A DNA stretch of 13,681 nt from Bergeyella zoohelcum (GTDB lineage: Bacteria > Bacteroidota > Bacteroidia > Flavobacteriales > Weeksellaceae). Shown one piece after another: positions 12,041-13,681 of this stretch. The notes beneath the pieces are model-generated. The model did no database searches, was not told where the DNA came from, and saw only the letters and a list, made by a program, of their open reading frames with translations. Location of the stretch: NCBI GenBank assembly GCA_030523905.1, contig JAUNHO010000009.1:1-13681 (forward strand). The letters run 5' to 3'. Position numbers and translations under genes: made by a program. Position 1 is the first letter of the stretch, and every line of letters starts with the position of its first letter.

Positions 12041-12832
12041 TTATTTTAATATTGTTTCGTTGATGATTATCCAAACTGCCATTACAAGGACAAACCAACC
12101 GAAAATAGGTTTTAGTCTATGCCCTTCTATTGATTTTGAAATACTTCCTCCAATTAAAATTCCAATAACGGAAATTGCTGTAAATGAAAGGAGAAATATC
12201 CAGTTGATTTCGGTATGCTCTATTGATGAGAAAAACCCAATGAGCGAATTGATAGCGATGATGAACAGCGAAGTTGCCACGGCTTTTTTCATAGACATAC
12301 GAAGGAGCATTACCAATGCAGGGACGATGAGAAAACCGCCACCAGCCCCGATGAAACCAGTAACAATCCCCACGAGAAGCCCCTGAGAAATGAGTAGTGT
12401 GTAGTTGGGTTCTTCGTTGTCTATTATTTTTATTCTATGGATTTTTTTAATCATTTTGTAGGAAGAAATCAGCATCAAAATAGCAAAAAGTATTAAGATA
12501 AACATATCTTTCGTGAGCTGTATTCCCCAGCGGTTGATGATGTATTCTGGTAGATTGGGCAAAATGAGTCTCCGTGAAAAAATAATCCCCAGTACCGATG
12601 GTATTCCGAATAAAATCGCCATACGGAAATCTACTAACTTCCTCTGGATAAGTCCAATAGAGCCAATGCTACTCGTGATACCCACCACGAATAGAGAAAG
12701 TGCCGTGGCCGTGCTAGTGTCTTCACCAAAAAGATACACAAATACAGGCACACTAAGGATACTGCCACCTCCACCGATGACTCCTAATACCAAGCCTATG
12801 AACAATGCACAGATGTACCCTAAAATTTCCAT
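12041..12832 (-). CDS. TauE/SafE (TSUP) family sulfite/sulfur-anion permease
   Basis: A 263-residue inner-membrane protein with about eight hydrophobic helices in two repeats. Each repeat opens with the family signature: GVIGGGGSILSVPVFVY (near residues 18-34) and GFIGAGGGFLIVPALVM (near 162-178). TSUP proteins move sulfite, taurine-derived anions, sulfoacetate or thiosulfate-like compounds across the membrane. Next to a persulfide dioxygenase, whose product is sulfite, export of sulfite (or uptake of thiosulfate) is the likely job. It is the first gene of the sulfur block. Its promoter has a -7 box 23 nt upstream and a perfect 7-bp palindrome near the expected -40 to -55. The start gives the full first helix. 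Confidence 0.92.
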   Translation of the reverse strand: MEILGYICALFIGLVLGVIGGGGSILSVPVFVYLFGEDTSTATALSLFVVGITSSIGSIGLIQRKLVDFRMAILFGIPSVLGIIFSRRLILPNLPEYIINRWGIQLTKDMFILILFAILMLISSYKMIKKIHRIKIIDNEEPNYTLLISQGLLVGIVTGFIGAGGGFLIVPALVMLLRMSMKKAVATSLFIIAINSLIGFFSSIEHTEINWIFLLSFTAISVIGILIGGSISKSIEGHRLKPIFGWFVLVMAVWIIINETILK

Positions 12833-12855
12833 TTTCTTCTGTGGAAAAAACTAAA

Positions 12856-12863
12856 CAAAGGTA
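12856..12863 (-). promoter_or_regulatory. Predicted -7 box of the sulfur operon
   Basis: TACCTTTG on the minus strand, full match to TAnnTTTG, 23 nt before the TSUP permease ATG at 12832. Confidence 0.6.
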
Positions 12864-12885
12864 ATAAATAAAATTGAAATACAGC

Positions 12886-12903
12886 GAGAAATTAATATTT
12901 CTC
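12886..12903. promoter_or_regulatory. Candidate operator palindrome upstream of the sulfur operon
   Basis: GAGAAAT-TAAT-ATTTCTC, perfect 7-bp arms with a 4-nt centre. It starts 22 nt upstream of the TSUP -7 box and is also about 43 nt upstream of the putative -7 box of the divergent ATPase gene. The size and symmetry suit a dimeric winged-helix regulator; which one is unknown. Confidence 0.45.
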
Positions 12904-12946
12904 TAAACTTTTTTGTAGAAAATCATCATTATTCAGGAAAAAGTAT

Positions 12947-12954
12947 TAATTTTA
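12947..12954 (+). promoter_or_regulatory. Degenerate -7 box of the HerA-like ATPase gene
   Basis: TAATTTTA (TAnnTTTA) lies 22 nt before the ATG at 12977, the spacing common in this window. The last base is off consensus. Confidence 0.4.
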
Positions 12955-12976
12955 CTCCCTTTAATTGAAAAATACA

Positions 12977-13681
12977 ATGGCGAATAAAACCCAATTCATA
13001 GAAGAACTCAATGCGAAATACACCGCAAAAGGGGAAAGCATTATTTTAGGAAAAGGTATTTTAGGGGGCGAGGTTATCCCCGAAGTAGATGTAAATATCC
13101 CACTAAAAACCATCAATAGACACGGGCTGATTGCAGGTGCAACAGGGACTGGGAAGACCAAAACCATTCAGGCGTTTGTAGAGCAATTATCTCACGCTGG
13201 TGTGCCATCTTTGGTGCTAGACATCAAGGGAGATTTCTCTGGGATTGCCAAAGAAGGCGAGGAAAATACCATTATACAAGACCGATATGCCAAAACGAAA
13301 CTCAACTGGAAAGCCCAAGCCTTCCCTGTGGAGTTGATGTCTATCTCTGGCGAGGCTGGGGTAAAACTCCGTGCGACGCTAACCGAATTCGGACCAATAT
13401 TGTTGAGTAAAATCTTGGAACTCAACGAGACGCAGACGGGCATTATGTCCATCATTTTCAAATATTGTGATGATAAAAGTCTTCCTTTGATAGACCTTGA
13501 TGACCTGAAAAAAGTCCTTCAATATGTTACCGAAAATGCCGATGGAAAGAAAGAACTTAATGACAATTATGGCTCTATCTCACCTGCATCTCTGGGAGCA
13601 ATGATGCGTTCCATTGTGGCATTAGAGCAGCAAGGTGCAACTAATTTTTTCGGTGAGCCAAGTTTTGAGGTTGAGGATTTA
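12977..13681 (+). CDS. HerA-like/DUF853 (YjgR-type) ATPase, 3'-truncated by window edge
   Basis: The first 235 codons of a larger protein; the frame is open to the last base. It opens with a short N-terminal segment (ILGKGILGGEVIPEVDVNIPL) and then a Walker A motif, GATGTGKTKT (about residues 54-63), followed by a Walker B-like LVLDIKGDFSG (80-90). This order is that of the helicase HerA-like, DUF853 (E. coli YjgR) group, P-loop ATPases of the FtsK/HerA superfamily whose cellular role is not established. The start is the first ATG after the promoter region and matches the usual short N-terminus. It is divergent from the sulfur operon across 144 bp. Confidence 0.88.
   Translation, partial: MANKTQFIEELNAKYTAKGESIILGKGILGGEVIPEVDVNIPLKTINRHGLIAGATGTGKTKTIQAFVEQLSHAGVPSLVLDIKGDFSGIAKEGEENTIIQDRYAKTKLNWKAQAFPVELMSISGEAGVKLRATLTEFGPILLSKILELNETQTGIMSIIFKYCDDKSLPLIDLDDLKKVLQYVTENADGKKELNDNYGSISPASLGAMMRSIVALEQQGATNFFGEPSFEVEDL

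Noticed and set aside
1..13681. CRISPR arrays, insertion sequences, att sites, phage or toxin-antitoxin genes
   Set aside because: No regularly spaced repeats, transposase or integrase motifs, or long terminal inverted repeats were seen on either strand.

Overview
The window comes from a member of the Bacteroidota, most likely class Flavobacteriia (Weeksellaceae/Chryseobacterium-Riemerella type). The evidence is a flavobacterial exosortase F pair, several Bacteroidetes-type families (DUF6132, DUF6702-like, Cys-tailed CDF transporter), AT-rich intergenic DNA, no obvious Shine-Dalgarno sequences, and repeated copies of the Bacteroidetes -7 promoter box TAnnTTTG. The species cannot be fixed from the sequence alone.

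Layout. At the left edge is the 3' part of a cation diffusion facilitator gene (+), facing an exosortase gene pair on the minus strand: xrtF and its associated membrane protein. Diverging from xrtF is a + strand cluster at 2031-4948: an AmgK-like sugar kinase, a stand-alone RapZ C-terminal domain, a MurU-like nucleotidyltransferase and a LOG-family (TIGR00730) protein. The kinase and MurU would return N-acetylmuramate to UDP-MurNAc (cell-wall recycling). The RapZ domain between them may sense an amino-sugar phosphate. A small secreted DUF6702-like protein and a strong terminator close this strand.

The middle holds tRNA-Asn(GTT), the site-2 protease RseP and a small outer-membrane barrel protein (all minus strand), then a nitrilase/omega-amidase-type hydrolase (+). 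The gap at 8650-8959 contains two terminators and what looks like the collapsed remnant of an outer-membrane protein gene.

From 12832 down to 8960 a minus-strand block is devoted to reactive sulfur: a TauE/SafE (TSUP) permease, a small lipoprotein, a CstB-like persulfide dioxygenase fused to two rhodanese domains, a secreted rhodanese-cupin protein, a two-TM DUF6132 protein with a Cys pair, and a thioredoxin with a CEPC active site. Together they could oxidise persulfide, move sulfane sulfur and export sulfite or a related anion. The right edge is the 5' part of a HerA-like/DUF853 ATPase (+).

Most promoters called here have the -7 box 20-24 nt before the start codon or tRNA. The divergent xrtF and amgK promoters break this rule, both with only 4 nt, which predicts leaderless mRNAs. 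All calls rest on reading motifs; no database search was run.
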